From: Tetranychus cinnabarinus
Lineage: Eukaryota > Arthropoda > Arachnida > Trombidiformes > Tetranychidae
Length of the DNA stretch: 64,000 nt
Direction: 5' to 3'
Assembly: GCA_022266195.1 (NCBI GenBank)
Contig: WHVY01000010.1
Span: forward strand, 384,501 to 448,500
Below the pieces are notes generated by a model, which saw only the letters and a program-made list of their open reading frames with translations, had not been told where the DNA came from and made no database searches. Made by a program: the position numbers and the translations under genes. Positions 11,837 through 23,102 of this stretch are shown piece by piece; within the stretch, counting starts at the first letter, position 1, and every line of letters begins with the position of its first letter.

Positions 11837-13159
11837 ATGTTTTTCACGCCGAGTCAATCATTTTCCGACCCAATGGAAAGTGAACTCCAAGAATCATCGA
11901 ATGAAAACAATAGTTTGTTAAGGACTCTAATACCTGATGAGGGAACAATCAAACATTATTTATGTGATGAGCCATCAGCTTATTCCTGTCGACAGTTTTC
12001 TAGCTTACTAACGAGTACCATGGAAATTGTACAAAATGATTGCTCAGATATGGAGTTGGATCAGTTAATCCATGACCAAAGTACAACAGAACTTTTATCA
12101 ACTTCAACACCAGATTCGAGCGGCAATAATTTACCAGACATTCTATCTAATCGTCAACTTGTCACTAACACTAGACGCGAAAATTTAAAGTTAAACTTTA
12201 TACTTTTAGTTAAACATGGATACAAGTTGACTCTAACATTAAACACAGACAATTCTAAGGTGACTGAAACATGGCATCCAAATGTGGTTAAGCAGATATT
12301 AGCGACTCAGTTCTCTTCGATAAGTTTAAAGTCTGAATACATGTCGAAGCAGTTAACATTGGATCGCTTTGAACGTTTATATATGGATGAAGCGATTACT
12401 GCTTTTCAGGGTAAAACAAATTTTCATTTAACGTTAAGCTTATCTGGCAGAAGCAATTCAAAACCAAAACCAAATCCAAATGCACTTGCTTCGATGTGCA
12501 ATGGAATCAGAGGTTTCAGGAAACTTGAAAGATGTGACAAAATAGCTCTTTTATCAAACACATTTTATGATCTCTTCCTCATGAAAGGAATAGTCAACTA
12601 CGATCCAGCAATTGATGGTTGGGAAGTAAGTAGTCAAGCTGAATATTGCTTCAATCTTGTTCTCACAATTTTTCTATTCTTACTTTAGTTTCCAGAATCT
12701 GGATTGACTTTTGATCGAAGAGATGTATTTCTTTTTGACCGATTCTTGCATGATGGTCTAACGCATATTATAGAAACCTTTCCAGATCGATTTAGAAATG
12801 ACCCTAAAGCTGTACTACTTATTTATCTATTAATAATCTTCAACCCTGATCTACCTGATCTGAAGCACCCCGAGATTGTTAGGTCAGTGTTCCTTTATTT
12901 GAATGTTATTAGAGTTCAGATTAATGTTGTTTAATTTTAATTATATTTTTTCTTTTATAGATATGAACAACTAACTTATGTATATTTGCTTGGACGTTAC
13001 TTGAAGACAGTTTGTGATTCCGACTGTGAAGCTTCAGACAACCATTACAGGTTGATGGCTAAAATTGATCAGGTCAAACTGTTACGAAAAAAGCTTGTTG
13101 AACAGCTTTCCTTGATGATGATTGGAACTCCGGAAAATAGCATTTCGAATGTCATTTGA
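11837..13159 (+). CDS. Nuclear-receptor LBD protein lacking a DNA-binding domain (LBD-2)
   Basis: Exons 11837..12625, 12689..12882 and 12961..13159 give 393 residues. The N-terminus (to about residue 115) is acidic and Ser/Thr-rich, with the motif IPDEGTIKHYL; there is no C4 zinc finger. The C-terminal 280 residues read as a nuclear-receptor ligand-binding domain: a helix 1-like stretch (LDRFERLYMDEAITAF), the helix 3-4 signature (MCNGIRGFRKLERCDKIALL, compare F-x2-L-x3-D-x-I-x-LL), a central helix (VLLIYLLIIFNPDLPDLKHPEIV), and the helix 9-10 region (YVYLLGRYL ... NHYRLMAKIDQVKLLRKKL). Closest in style to the HR96/NR1J group; LBD-only HR96-like genes are, to my knowledge, expanded in spider mites. 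Possibly a ligand-binding partner or modulator of full receptors. No clear AF-2 helix was recognised. Confidence 0.75.
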
Positions 13160-14308
13160 GCAAACTTGTAAGCTCAATGGATATTCCTTTTTTTGCTGGT
13201 ATACTTTCCTCGGTAGGAATAATACACTCAAAGTTTTGTGTCAACTTAATTGGTTTTGAGTCGAGTTGGAGATTCAGAACGCATGTGAAAAAGTGATCAA
13301 CAGATGATGAACAGTATTATTGAATGAATTTTGAAAATTATCTGATCTTGATCAAGCATCAATCTTCAAGGCATTTCCTTTGAAAGCCATAGCATTCATT
13401 GGCAAAGCAATATACACTGTACTACAGAGACTGTCGGCAGTTAAAAAATACTCGAAAGATGGTAGCTATAAATGCTTTATTCACCATTTTCACTTCAATA
13501 CGTACAATATAGAGTCGAAACATGAAATTTTTGCAGGAAAATTGTGAAAAAACCGAACGGGTTTCAATGAAAATTTTTAAATATAATAGCATGAAAGCAA
13601 TGATTGAGCTACAATTACGAAAATATCAGAGTTAAAGCAGAATACAGGTCACTGAGAAAGTCATTGACGATGGTTTTTTTTCATTGTATTATATTATAAG
13701 TTTGAGTCTTTGATTTTCGATTGAATTCACTGTACTCAGTGGAAATAAATTTGCAACCATTCATGATTACTGCAGCCTCTAGTTAATGAGAAATTTCCGA
13801 TTATTACAATTTCCTTTGATTTTGAGTTAAGAAGAAACCTAATCATGCATTTTATTGAAGTGACGCAGAGACGGTGATTACAGGGCTCAAGCCAACTTTT
13901 GTACAAAAAATTGATTGAATTAAAATTGTCAAATTGATTTATCATTAATCAAATCTTTTCTTATTATATTTCATGAAACTTATGATTGATTGAGACACTG
14001 TTTCTAAATTATTCATTTTCAGTTTAAACTTTTTATTATTATAATACAATTCAAATGTCATGATATTCCAACTTTTCCATGTTCATCTCATGTCTATTGT
14101 ATTTGATTATTGTTTACGACTGTTTATTGTGCATGATTTCTGGTACTAATCAACCAATAGGAAGTCAACTTATTTAGACAAAACACCCTTCAACCCGATT
14201 CATTGGAAATCATGCGAGTTTCACTTGACCAGCTTGTCTCGAATCTAACAGTTGGAAAGCAGTTCGTGAAACTGACGTGAGATAAATATTGAAAAAAGTC
14301 TCAACGAA
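13160..14308. other. Intergenic, no gene seen
   Basis: 3' flank of LBD-2 and 5' flank of GR-B. No repeats or reading frames worth calling; no clear TATA box upstream of GR-B. Confidence 0.5.
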
Positions 14309-15405
14309 ATGGATAGATCCAATGAGAATGAACTGAATCGCTCTTCAAAAGCCGGAATAATTACTTGGGCGCTTCTGTCTGATCGAAAAGTTATCATTTT
14401 AATCATCGCATTTGCCCTTACGTTTGATGGTCTAATATGTTTCAGAGATCTTTACATTTTTTCGGGCACTTATCATATTACACGTGTGGTAATACTTGCT
14501 ATTCGACAATGGACCTGTGCTTTCTTGCTTGTTCTACTTTGTGTTCGTAGGAAAAAATACAGCGATCTTATGATTCATTTTGAACGCAAGACAAACATCG
14601 AGTTGACACCTTTATCAGTTAATTATCTGAATAAGAATCGCACAATCTTTCAAATATACACATTCATCCAAGTTTTATTTTTCTTTTGGTTGACATATGG
14701 GGTTTGGTGCAACGCTTTTGACATGTCATTGACTTATTTCCTTGTTACTTATTTTGGTGCAGCTCTTGTTGGTATCTCGTGTTACTTTGCTTTCCTCCGT
14801 TTCTTTATTGAAGGCTGTCTTTACATTCATACCTGTTTCATGCGAGTCGAACACCAAATAGACACCTTGAACAAGTCAACAAATGCCTTGTCTATCGATG
14901 ACATTCGGAAAGTTCGTCGATTGTATTGCTTTGCGGTTGAAACGACAGAAAAGTTTAATTATTTATTCATGCCAATTACAGCTCTTTATTTTGTGATCAG
15001 TACCATTAAAAGTCATTACTCGTTTGTATTTGCAATTTTGGCTCCATCGCTTATAACTTTGACACTGAGTTTGGTGGAAATCGCAAATTTCATTCTCATA
15101 ACCTATCATATGGTCTATATTAATCACCTTTCTACCCGAATTTATCAATCAGTTTATTCACTTACATTTAAAACTGATTCATTGTTTGCAAATAAAGAGG
15201 TAATTATTAAATTCAATCATTTCTATTTATTCATCTTTTCTTGTTTATCTACCAAAATCAGGTTCACATTTTCCTCGCTCGTATTGAACGTGCTGATGTT
15301 GGCTTTACTTTCCTGGACCTCTTTGTTATCACACCGACTTGCGTTACTACACTGGCTACAATATCGTTGACTATTGCTCTAGCGACACCAACATTAATCA
15401 GATAA
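14309..15405 (+). CDS. Gustatory-receptor-like chemoreceptor (GR-B)
   Basis: Two exons, 14309..15199 and 15262..15405, join in phase 0 to give 344 residues. The protein has a short hydrophilic N-terminus and about seven hydrophobic segments (for example KVIILIIAFALTF, WTCAFLLVLLCV, IQVLFFFWLTYGV, YFLVTYFGAALVGISCYFAF, FVFAILAPSLITLTLSL). The last exon gives VGFTFLDLFVITPTCVTTLAT, the terminal helix region typical of arthropod gustatory receptors, in which a short conserved block before the last membrane helix is the usual hallmark. Probably a ligand-gated cation channel of sensory neurons, or a divergent mite member of that family. Ligand unknown. Confidence 0.7.
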
Positions 15406-15934
15406 TTTTATAATATTTTGTCAATAAGTTTCACTTTTTTCGCTTCTTTAAAATCGCTTCACTTGTTATAACTAAAAAAATCAATCATAACCAATTATCG
15501 ATTTACCAATTCGTGAGTCTCCCTTGTTAGGCTAGCCAGTTGCATTGATTTTACTCTCTTTTCGTTATTCTGATATTTATATGTTGAATGGACAATAGCG
15601 TTAAAACCTAATTGCTTTGCATTTCGTAAAAATAGTCTTTTCATAGATGATGAAAAATCGGTTATTATTTGCGATTGTATATCTCTGTGCTGTACTCAAT
15701 CATGTAAACCAAAAAAGACATAATACTTTTCAGTGTTGTGATTATTAAGCAAAGTGCAAAGATCGCAAACTAAACAAGGAAGATAAGCTCCCCTTGAACA
15801 TCATTCAAGATTGTCTTGTCTTTCAGCTTCAAAGCAAACATCATCATTTAGTAGTCGTTTAATGTGCATCAACCTTCAAAAATTGTATATTTTAAAACTT
15901 TAGGTTAATTTGTTTATTAAATTAAAACAATAGA
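15406..15934. other. Intergenic, no gene seen
   Basis: 3' flank of GR-B and presumed promoter of LBD-3. No element recognised. Confidence 0.5.
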
Positions 15935-17416
15935 ATGGACTTTGTAGATTTAAATGAACTTGTTCATGGTGAATCATGTTTGACTGATCATCTAACAATG
16001 GACTATACAGATCAAGCCACTTCATCGCCATTCCCCTCGGAGTCAACAGTAAATGTTTTCTCTTATAATGATGATACTCTTCGATCTTATTTGGACGATT
16101 CTTCGAGAAACCATTCAACAGATAATACAGTTCACAACGATCCATTACTGAGTTGTGTTTCAAACAGTGAAACCCACAATCAACAATCCATTCAACAAGA
16201 AACCTTATCATGCATTTCATCAGATTGGATTGGCATTTTTTCAGATAGCTTAACGGTTGATCTGATCGGGTCTCCATCAACAGATCGGTTTAACTTTGCT
16301 TTTCCGCTGGAGGCACCTTCAACATCAACATGTGAGTCTTACGATGAGATTGAAACAAATGAACCTTTTGAAAATTATGACTGTTATGATTTACAGTCGT
16401 CTGTCTCAAAGACTGCAAGTGATAAATTCAAAAAGATACTTTCATTGAATGTTGACAACTCAAAATTGAAGGAACCCTGGATCCCCAGTGTGGGAAAGAA
16501 GATATTGGCTACTTATTACTCTCCATTGAATATTAAATCAGAATTTTTGTCAAATCGAATAATCTTGGATGAATTTGAATCACTTGCGGTGAAGGAAGCA
16601 GTTAATGCATTTCACAATATTGCTTCAAGTAGTGTGACAATTTCCCTTCGAAATCAGGTGAAACCTGATCCTCGTCCAACAGAGTTTGTTGAAACCTGTG
16701 AGAAGGTTCGAGCTTACAGGAAATTACATGCTGAAGATAAAATAACTTTATTATCCAATGTATTTTTTGATATCAATGCAATGAAGGGTATAATCACATA
16801 TGACCATCGGACCGACAGCTTCAACGTGAGTATCACATTGTGGTAGTGTTGGTCAGTCTATTTATAATTCCAACCATTCTTTTCTTTACAGTGTTCTGGG
16901 GCAAGACTTGACAGGGTGGATGTTTTTCATTCAAACCCCGAAGCACACGATGGATTGAAACATGTTATCGAAACCTTTCCAGATCGATGGAGAAATGATC
17001 TCAAAGCTATTGCTCTCATCTATCTAATTGTCATCTTCAATCCTGATCTACCTAATTTGAAATACGTTGATGCTGTTAGGTGAATGTTTGCCCGACTAAA
17101 ACCATGAATAACTTTAAACGCGTTTGTCATTTAATCAAACAAAACAATTGCTTTAGTCAAAATCTGATAACCTTTTCTTTTTATTATCATTAGACTGGAA
17201 CAATATGGCTATATTTATCTACTTGGACGATACCTTGAATCAGTCTGTGAATCACCCAGTGATGCTTCGGACAATTTATACAGATTGATGGTCAAAATCG
17301 ATGAGATTCAAAAGTTACGGAATAACATTGTCAATCTATTTGAGGCTTTCAAAACTGGTGCTTCTTCACTTCTGAAAAATATCATTACAAAACTCATCCA
17401 AAGTTCAATGAGGTGA
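15935..17416 (+). CDS. Nuclear-receptor LBD protein lacking a DNA-binding domain (LBD-3)
   Basis: Exons 15935..16825, 16892..17079 and 17194..17416 give 433 residues, with the same two intron positions and phases as LBD-2. The long N-terminus is acidic and Ser/Thr-rich and holds a diverged form of the family motif (NDDTLRSYLDDSS). No zinc finger. The LBD keeps ILDEFESLAVKEAVNAF (helix 1), CEKVRAYRKLHAEDKITLL (helix 3-4), AIALIYLIVIFNPDLP and the final IYLLGRYLESVCESPSDASD / LYRLMVKIDEIQKLR block. It is the most diverged complete member here; it lacks the LKLNFI..VKRGYKL segment before the LBD that the other members share. Confidence 0.7.
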
Positions 17417-17705
17417 TTAATTTTCCTCAAATAATCTGATTCATCAACAAAACCTTTTCATCAACTTGTCTTATTGTAAACAGAACTTTGATCTTTTACT
17501 TGACTGATCTCACACGATTATCAATAACATTACTTGGAAAGAGAAGTTATATTTGATAAATGTTACAGTTTGTAATGTAATCCATTGAAACCAACTATCA
17601 TTGATGTTGTATCTACGCTTCAAGATAACTAAATCTGTGCAGCAGATTGAAACTCACTGAATATTTATTAGTATTAATAAATATCATTATTTTTTGTGAA
17701 TATTT

Positions 17706-18200
17706 GTGAATCAAATGCTTCTATTACTTCATCGTAACTTATCCGTAAATCGAAGGGCCATTGTTGAGCAGTGCCTTTTGTACAATTGTGGAGTCAGATT
17801 TTTCATCAAACTGACTTCCTTAACATTTCCAATGGTCTATGAGAAAATGAAGTTATTTTGTAAAAAAATTGAGTTGCTTTTCAGGAAACTTTCAAGATGT
17901 AATATATTTCTGGTTTTAGAAAACACATTTTATGATCTTTCCACGACGAAGGAAATAATCAACTATAATTTAACAATTGATGGTTGACAAGTAAGTAATC
18001 AAACTAATAATTGCTCTAACCTTTTCAACATTTGCTCTCTATTTTCACTTTGCATTCAGTTTCATATTAATAGTTGCATAAGATAAGTTTAATCAGACGG
18101 CTTACAACAATATTGAACAAATAATTGAAAACTTTCCAGACCAATGGAGAGATGATCTCAAAAATTATAGCACATTAATAATAATAAGATTTAATTGATT
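17706..18200 (+). pseudogene. Decayed LBD-family fragment (LBD-4 pseudogene)
   Basis: About 17830..17987 still reads FRKLSRCNIFLVLENTFYDL and INYNLTIDG, matching the helix 3-5 block of LBD-2, but the tryptophan codon of the DGW motif has become a stop. Downstream, after a GTAAGT that matches the family intron, 18090..18200 resembles the start of the next exon (IENFPDQWRDDLKN) with further damage. No N-terminal or terminal exon was recognised. A dead copy between LBD-3 and LBD-5. Confidence 0.6.
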
Positions 18201-18521
18201 TGATTGTTCGATTGTTGCAAAAAATGAAGTTGAGTTGACCAAATTTCGATTTCAGAATATCTTCAATGTAGTGATTTAACACATACGTGAACATCCTATT
18301 AGTTATCATATTTATTTGGAGCAACCCTCATGAAATATCTGATTGAGATAAAAGAGCGAATAAGCAAAGATACTAATGAACACGGTTACAATTAGGTGAA
18401 GATAAAGGGAGAAATATATTAATCCTGCAATTTTTTAGAATCAAAAAGAATCACCTGGGGTTCATGAGTTTGTAATGATTTTGTTGATTTTAATATTTGA
18501 GTGAATTATTGCGGTGAAAAG
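18201..18521. other. Intergenic, no gene seen
   Basis: AT-rich spacer upstream of LBD-5; no repeats recognised. Confidence 0.4.
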
Positions 18522-20050
18522 ATGGATTTTGATCAATTTTTTTCATTCCTTCAATCATCTTTAGATTTACCAACACTGAATACAGATTATGCTTCACAAT
18601 GTGACACTTTAGACGTTCAACCATTACCTCAATCTCAATGTTTAAACCAAAGCTTAGCTCTTTTGAAAGCTGTTTGTTCCGATGAAGATACTGTTAAAAG
18701 TTACTTAATAGCTGATGATCAATTGAATAATCATAACAATAAAGGACAAAAAATGCTTAATTTACCAAAAGGAACTCGTGATTCTTTCGCAGAAAATCGG
18801 TCTAGCTTTAATGGCCCGAAAAGCCCATCCAATAGCATGGCTACTATTGAAACCTTATGTAAGTTCATCTTATTGAAGTTGATTTTTAAGGTTATCTCTC
18901 ATCATGACACATTTCATTACTAACCAGCCCCAGTTCCAACTTCTATCTCATCATACGAATCTACTGATCCACTGGCCATCGATCTTCTATACCAGTCCAG
19001 GATTCACAACACTTACGATAATCTGAAATTGAATTTTATCGCACTCGTTAAACGTGGATATAAATTGAGCTTATCACTAAACACAGATAATAGTGAAGTT
19101 TCTGAGCCTTGGAATCCTGATGTTAGTCAAAAAATTCTGTCTGTTTATTTTTCTTCATTGAGTTTAAAAGCTGAATATTTATCTGATGATACTAAACTAA
19201 ATGGATATGAAACACTATTAATGGATGAAGCTTGTGCCGCTTTTAAGGGTCAGAAATGCATGAATTTGCTTGCAAATTTAAATGACAGGAGGCGAGCGAA
19301 AGCAAGTCCAGATAAGCTCATTTCAATATGTAATGGAATTAAAGGATTCAGAAAAATCGAAACCAGCGATAAAATAACTCTTTTATCCAACATATATTAT
19401 CATCTTCACGCAATGGACGGTATTGTTAACTACGATCCTACAATTGACGGCTGGGATGTAAGTAACCTTAGCTTTTGACCTTTTAATAATGCATATTGTA
19501 TTCATATATAATACCTTTTATACTAACTGATTGGTTCATCTCGTTATCCAGGCTCCAGCATCTGATTTCAAATTTGATCGACGTGATGCATTTCTCTTCA
19601 ATCCATTCTTACACGATGCCATTGTTCATGTAATCGAAACCTTTCCCGATCAATTCAGAAACAATATAAATGTCATTATTCTCATGTATCTAATAATTAT
19701 TTTCAATGGTGACATATCTGGATTGAAACATCCCGAAATAATCAGGTTTGTTCAAATTGTTTTTCATAAGTCTATCTGTTATTTTCACTCGATAGAAGTT
19801 TGACATTCTTACATCTTTTCACAGACATGAACAATTCTCGTATATTTATTTACTTCGACGTTATTTGGGGACAATTTTTGAATCTGATTGTGAAGCCTCG
19901 GACAATCATTACAGATTGATGGCTAAAATTGAACAGTTGAGGCTTTTAACTACAAAAGCCAAGAAAGAGTTATTTCTGCTACTAAATGAGCCGATGGAGG
20001 AAACCATTTCAAAAGCAATTACAGAAGCAAATATGCCGTCAATATTTTGA
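18522..20050 (+). CDS. Nuclear-receptor LBD protein lacking a DNA-binding domain (LBD-5)
   Basis: Exons 18522..18858, 18928..19457, 19552..19745 and 19825..20050 give 428 residues. I chose the ATG at 18522 rather than 18501 because paralogues begin MDFD/MDPD at this point. Exon 1 is the variable N-terminal domain with SLALLKAVCSDEDTVKSYL; exon 2 carries LKLNFIALVKRGYKLSLSL and the first half of the LBD, including ICNGIKGFRKIETSDKITLL; exons 3 and 4 carry the second half (FDRRDAFLFNPFLHDAIVH, FNGDISGLKHPEIIR, FSYIYLLRRYL, DNHYRLMAKIEQLRLL). No DNA-binding domain. Compared with LBD-2 and LBD-3 it has one extra intron between the N-terminal domain and the LBD. Confidence 0.75.
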
Positions 20051-20765
20051 AGTGCTAGAAGAAGTTGAATGAAATCAAACTCTAATTCGTATCCTGATAA
20101 AGCTCCTTATATCTGGTTGACTTTTGATTTCCGCTTACATTTACTTTTCAAGAAATCCAAAATAGATAAAAGTCTAGGAGGACAAACCGTTTCTTAATGT
20201 AAACGCCACAATCCTTTATCTGATAAACTCCGAGCCACGTCGCATGATTTATTTATTATAAGATGCAGCCGTATGAATGCTTCATAAGTTTTACCCAATT
20301 TTCAATATTGTCGCAGAGTTCGGGTTGTAGGGTTGTTTATCTATGAGTCTTATGACCAAAGTTTTGAGCTTTAGCTAAAACAAACTGATTCGATGATTTT
20401 TGGCACGCTTGAGTTCTATCTTTTTGTTAACTAAGAGGATACAAGCTAAATTTAAACACAAATCAATCGTTATCAATGCTAATATATCGACATTCAGAGG
20501 CCAATTGCTCAGGAATTGCTCTAAATAGAAATTCGACCCGATATGTCTTCCGATTTCTAATGATCGGATTATGATTTTGCTCCATGTTTTCATACGCAAA
20601 TTAAGGCTCAAAGTTGGATATTTCTTCCATTCAAAACTAAAACTAAAAATAAAAATTCAGATTTGAACTGAAATAATTTTTGAAAATGTGAATAACATAT
20701 AATTAGGCAAGCTATGATTTTGACTGCGAAATCATATGGCGCTAAATCAAATTTTTTATCTAAAA
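20051..20765. other. Intergenic, no gene seen
   Basis: Two short minus-strand frames (20375..20611, 20608..20820) are open but have no recognisable domain and look like chance. Confidence 0.5.
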
Positions 20766-21306
20766 ATGGCGTTGAATTCGTCGCAAGGTCTTCTAGACAA
20801 ATGACCTTGAGGTTTAGCATGTATGGCTCTCCAATTTTGCAGAGTATTTAGTGTCTATATGACGAGCCTAGCATTCAGTAAGCTGTGAAATAATGGGACT
20901 ACCAGATAACGGAACTAATTTCATCAACAATCCCGAGTCAGAGTATAGTTAATTCAATTTAAATCGCACCAATTTTTGCCTTGATTTCTTTAATTATCAA
21001 TTTTATAAATGAATGATATCGCACTGACAAATTTTTTATTTTTCATTTATTTTATGTGCTTCTCATTGACTGCAACGCATTACTACCTTTGATTAAAATG
21101 CCTAGATATCAATAACCGCGCACAAGCGTAAAAAAAATACGTGTTTAATTATTTTTCGACCTCTACAATATAAATCCGAAAAAAGTTGAGAACAATCGTA
21201 CAAGCAAGGTCACTTCCCTTGTGAGTTAAATTTTCTTTCAAAAATGTGCATAAAAACGTCACAAAACCACCCGAAAATATTGATATTTACGGTTAAAATC
21301 GATCCA
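20766..21306. repeat. Dispersed repeat, copy 1 (other copy near 50056..50603)
   Basis: About 540 bp starting at GGCGTTGAATTCGTC aligns almost end to end with 50056..50603, with scattered substitutions and small indels. It contains no open frame. The left boundary coincides in both copies with the same sequence; the right boundary is near CGGTTAAAATCGATC. No terminal inverted repeats or target duplication recognised. Probably a non-autonomous mobile element of unknown class. Confidence 0.6.
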
Positions 21307-21470
21307 CCACTTTTATTTACTACTTTTACAACCTTCTTTTCACCTCATTGTCCACCACCTAATCTAACACATCAATCAAATCAACCAAATCAAACATCAT
21401 CACTTTTTAAAGAGACTTTTCTCAACAAAATTGTTCACCAATTTAATCCACCACTTTAGAGTGGCTTTTT

Positions 21471-21650
21471 TCCACCACATTTTCAACAATTTTTTATAAG
21501 ATTATCCGCAACCCAAATCCACCAAATTGTTAACCCCTTTTACACCATCTAACACATCCACTATTAATCGCCATCATATCCCAAAAGTGTTCAACAGTTG
21601 GATTTGGGTGGTGGATAATCTTATAAAAAATTGTTTGAAAATGCGGTGGA
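21471..21650. repeat. Inverted repeat (foldback) with arms of about 50 bp
   Basis: The arm at 21473..21525 is the near-perfect reverse complement of 21598..21650; the shared core includes TTTTTTATAAGATTATCC on the left and its complement on the right, separated by about 70 bp. It ends exactly where the copia remnant begins. Confidence 0.6.
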
Positions 21651-21654
21651 TAAT

Positions 21655-22792
21655 GCTGGTTGAAACAGACCAGTTAGTCCTAAAATACCGTACCAAGAAG
21701 CGCTCGGAGCTTTACTTTATCTATCAATAATCAGTCGACCTGATATTACTTTTCAAATCAATAAAGCATCTCAGTTTAACAGTAAATACAATGAAGATCA
21801 TTGAAATCCATTAAACGAGTATTTCGTTATTTAAAGGGTACAACAAACGTTGGAATAACTTATTCAAACAATCATGATAACTTAACTTTGATTGGTTATG
21901 CAGATGCAGATTATGCTGCTGATCATGAGACTAGAAAGTCTACATCAGGATTTGTTGCTACTTTGAGGCACAAAAGATGTTCTTTGGTATATTCAGCTTT
22001 TGAATGAACTTTGAATTAGCATAAAATTACCAGTAAGAATAATGAGTGACAATCAAGGTGCTATTCTGCTAACTCGTAGCAATCTTTTTCGCAAACGAAC
22101 TAAACATATCGACATAAGATTTCATGCTATCCGTGTTTATCAAGAGAAAGGTTTGATTAAAGTTTATTTTACTCCAACAAAAGAGCAACCAGCAGATATG
22201 CTGACAAAATCACTTTGTGCTCCATCGCATAATCAGTACAAACTATTTCTTAACATTTATTAAAAACATTCAGTTTCAAAGCAAAATTATTCGATTCAAT
22301 AAAAACACGTTGTTCATTCATGTGAATGTTCAAGCAGATGAATCAAATCATCAAACAACTAATCAAAACAAGTAATACCTTAAAATTAAATATTTAATGT
22401 AAACAGAATTTTGTTTAGCAAGGGAGAGTGTTGGTTGAAACAGACCAGTTAGTTCATTATAAACAAGAGCTAACTTACCATTCATTAATAACATGTCACT
22501 ACCTCAACATATGACAAGGTTACCAAGATTTTTCAAAATTTAACTTTTCATCACTAAAACTGAATTCTGAGACATCATGTCCATGATCAGAATTACTCAT
22601 GATGGAACTATGATTAATGTTCCGTTGCTGAGAGCTAATTAAGAGCTCTTAATTAGTATATTATTCATTTCTTTAACTTGCCCCGTTCTCAAGTTATGAA
22701 CGGTTAAAATATAAAATCTCAATCTTTTCAATCATTAAATAAGCAATCAAAGATTAACTTATTTCTCCTCAATCAAACCAACTAGAGGTACG
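21655..22792 (+). mobile_element. Ty1/copia retrotransposon, internally deleted remnant
   Basis: 21655..21680 repeats the first 24 bases of the 3' LTR (GGTTGAAACAGACCAGTTAG) and is joined directly to the end of a copia reverse transcriptase. The reading frames give LGALLYLSIISRPDITF, then KRVFRYLKGT, YADADYAADHETRKSTSGF and, after a break, SDNQGAILLTRSN, TKHIDIRFHAIR and PTKEQPADMLTKSL, the RT end and RNase H of Ty1/copia elements. A lost G at the DHWKS site and further damage near 22000 break the frame. A purine tract (AAGGGAGAG) precedes the 3' LTR, which starts at 22430 with TGTTGGTTGA and ends near 22792 in AACCAACTA. Gag, protease, integrase and most of RT are gone. Confidence 0.8.
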
Positions 22793-22841
22793 ATATAGAC
22801 ATCGTTAGAAAGCTCATTTCATTCACTTTCTAATTACATAT

Positions 22842-23035
22842 TGTGATGAACTATAAGAGGTTTAAAGGAAAAGCTTTATTTCTTAACTTAAAAGAAGGTT
22901 TTTACAAGCAAAAGGATCATCATAAACCTCTTAACAAGGCCTTATAAAGGGCAATACAGTGTTAAGGTCACTAACCAATGAGGAGAGAGTGAAAAAGTCC
23001 TCGTAGAGTGACGCTTAATATACTCATTATATATT
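22842..23035. repeat. LTR-like copy matching the gypsy LTR at 34751
   Basis: Matches 34751..34940 over about 190 bp in the same orientation, starting TGTGATGAAC against TGTGATAAAC, with few substitutions; the last 15 or so bases differ. It could be the left-hand LTR of the minus-strand gypsy element, displaced by nested insertions, or a separate solo LTR. Confidence 0.7.
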
Positions 23036-23102
23036 CCTCGCCTGTGACCAAAACTGACCACAGTTTTTCTGTATTGGAATATTGCTATTCTAAGTTAACA
23101 TA

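Noticed and set aside
20375..20820. Two overlapping minus-strand frames
   Set aside because: No domain, no conserved neighbour, composition like intergenic DNA.
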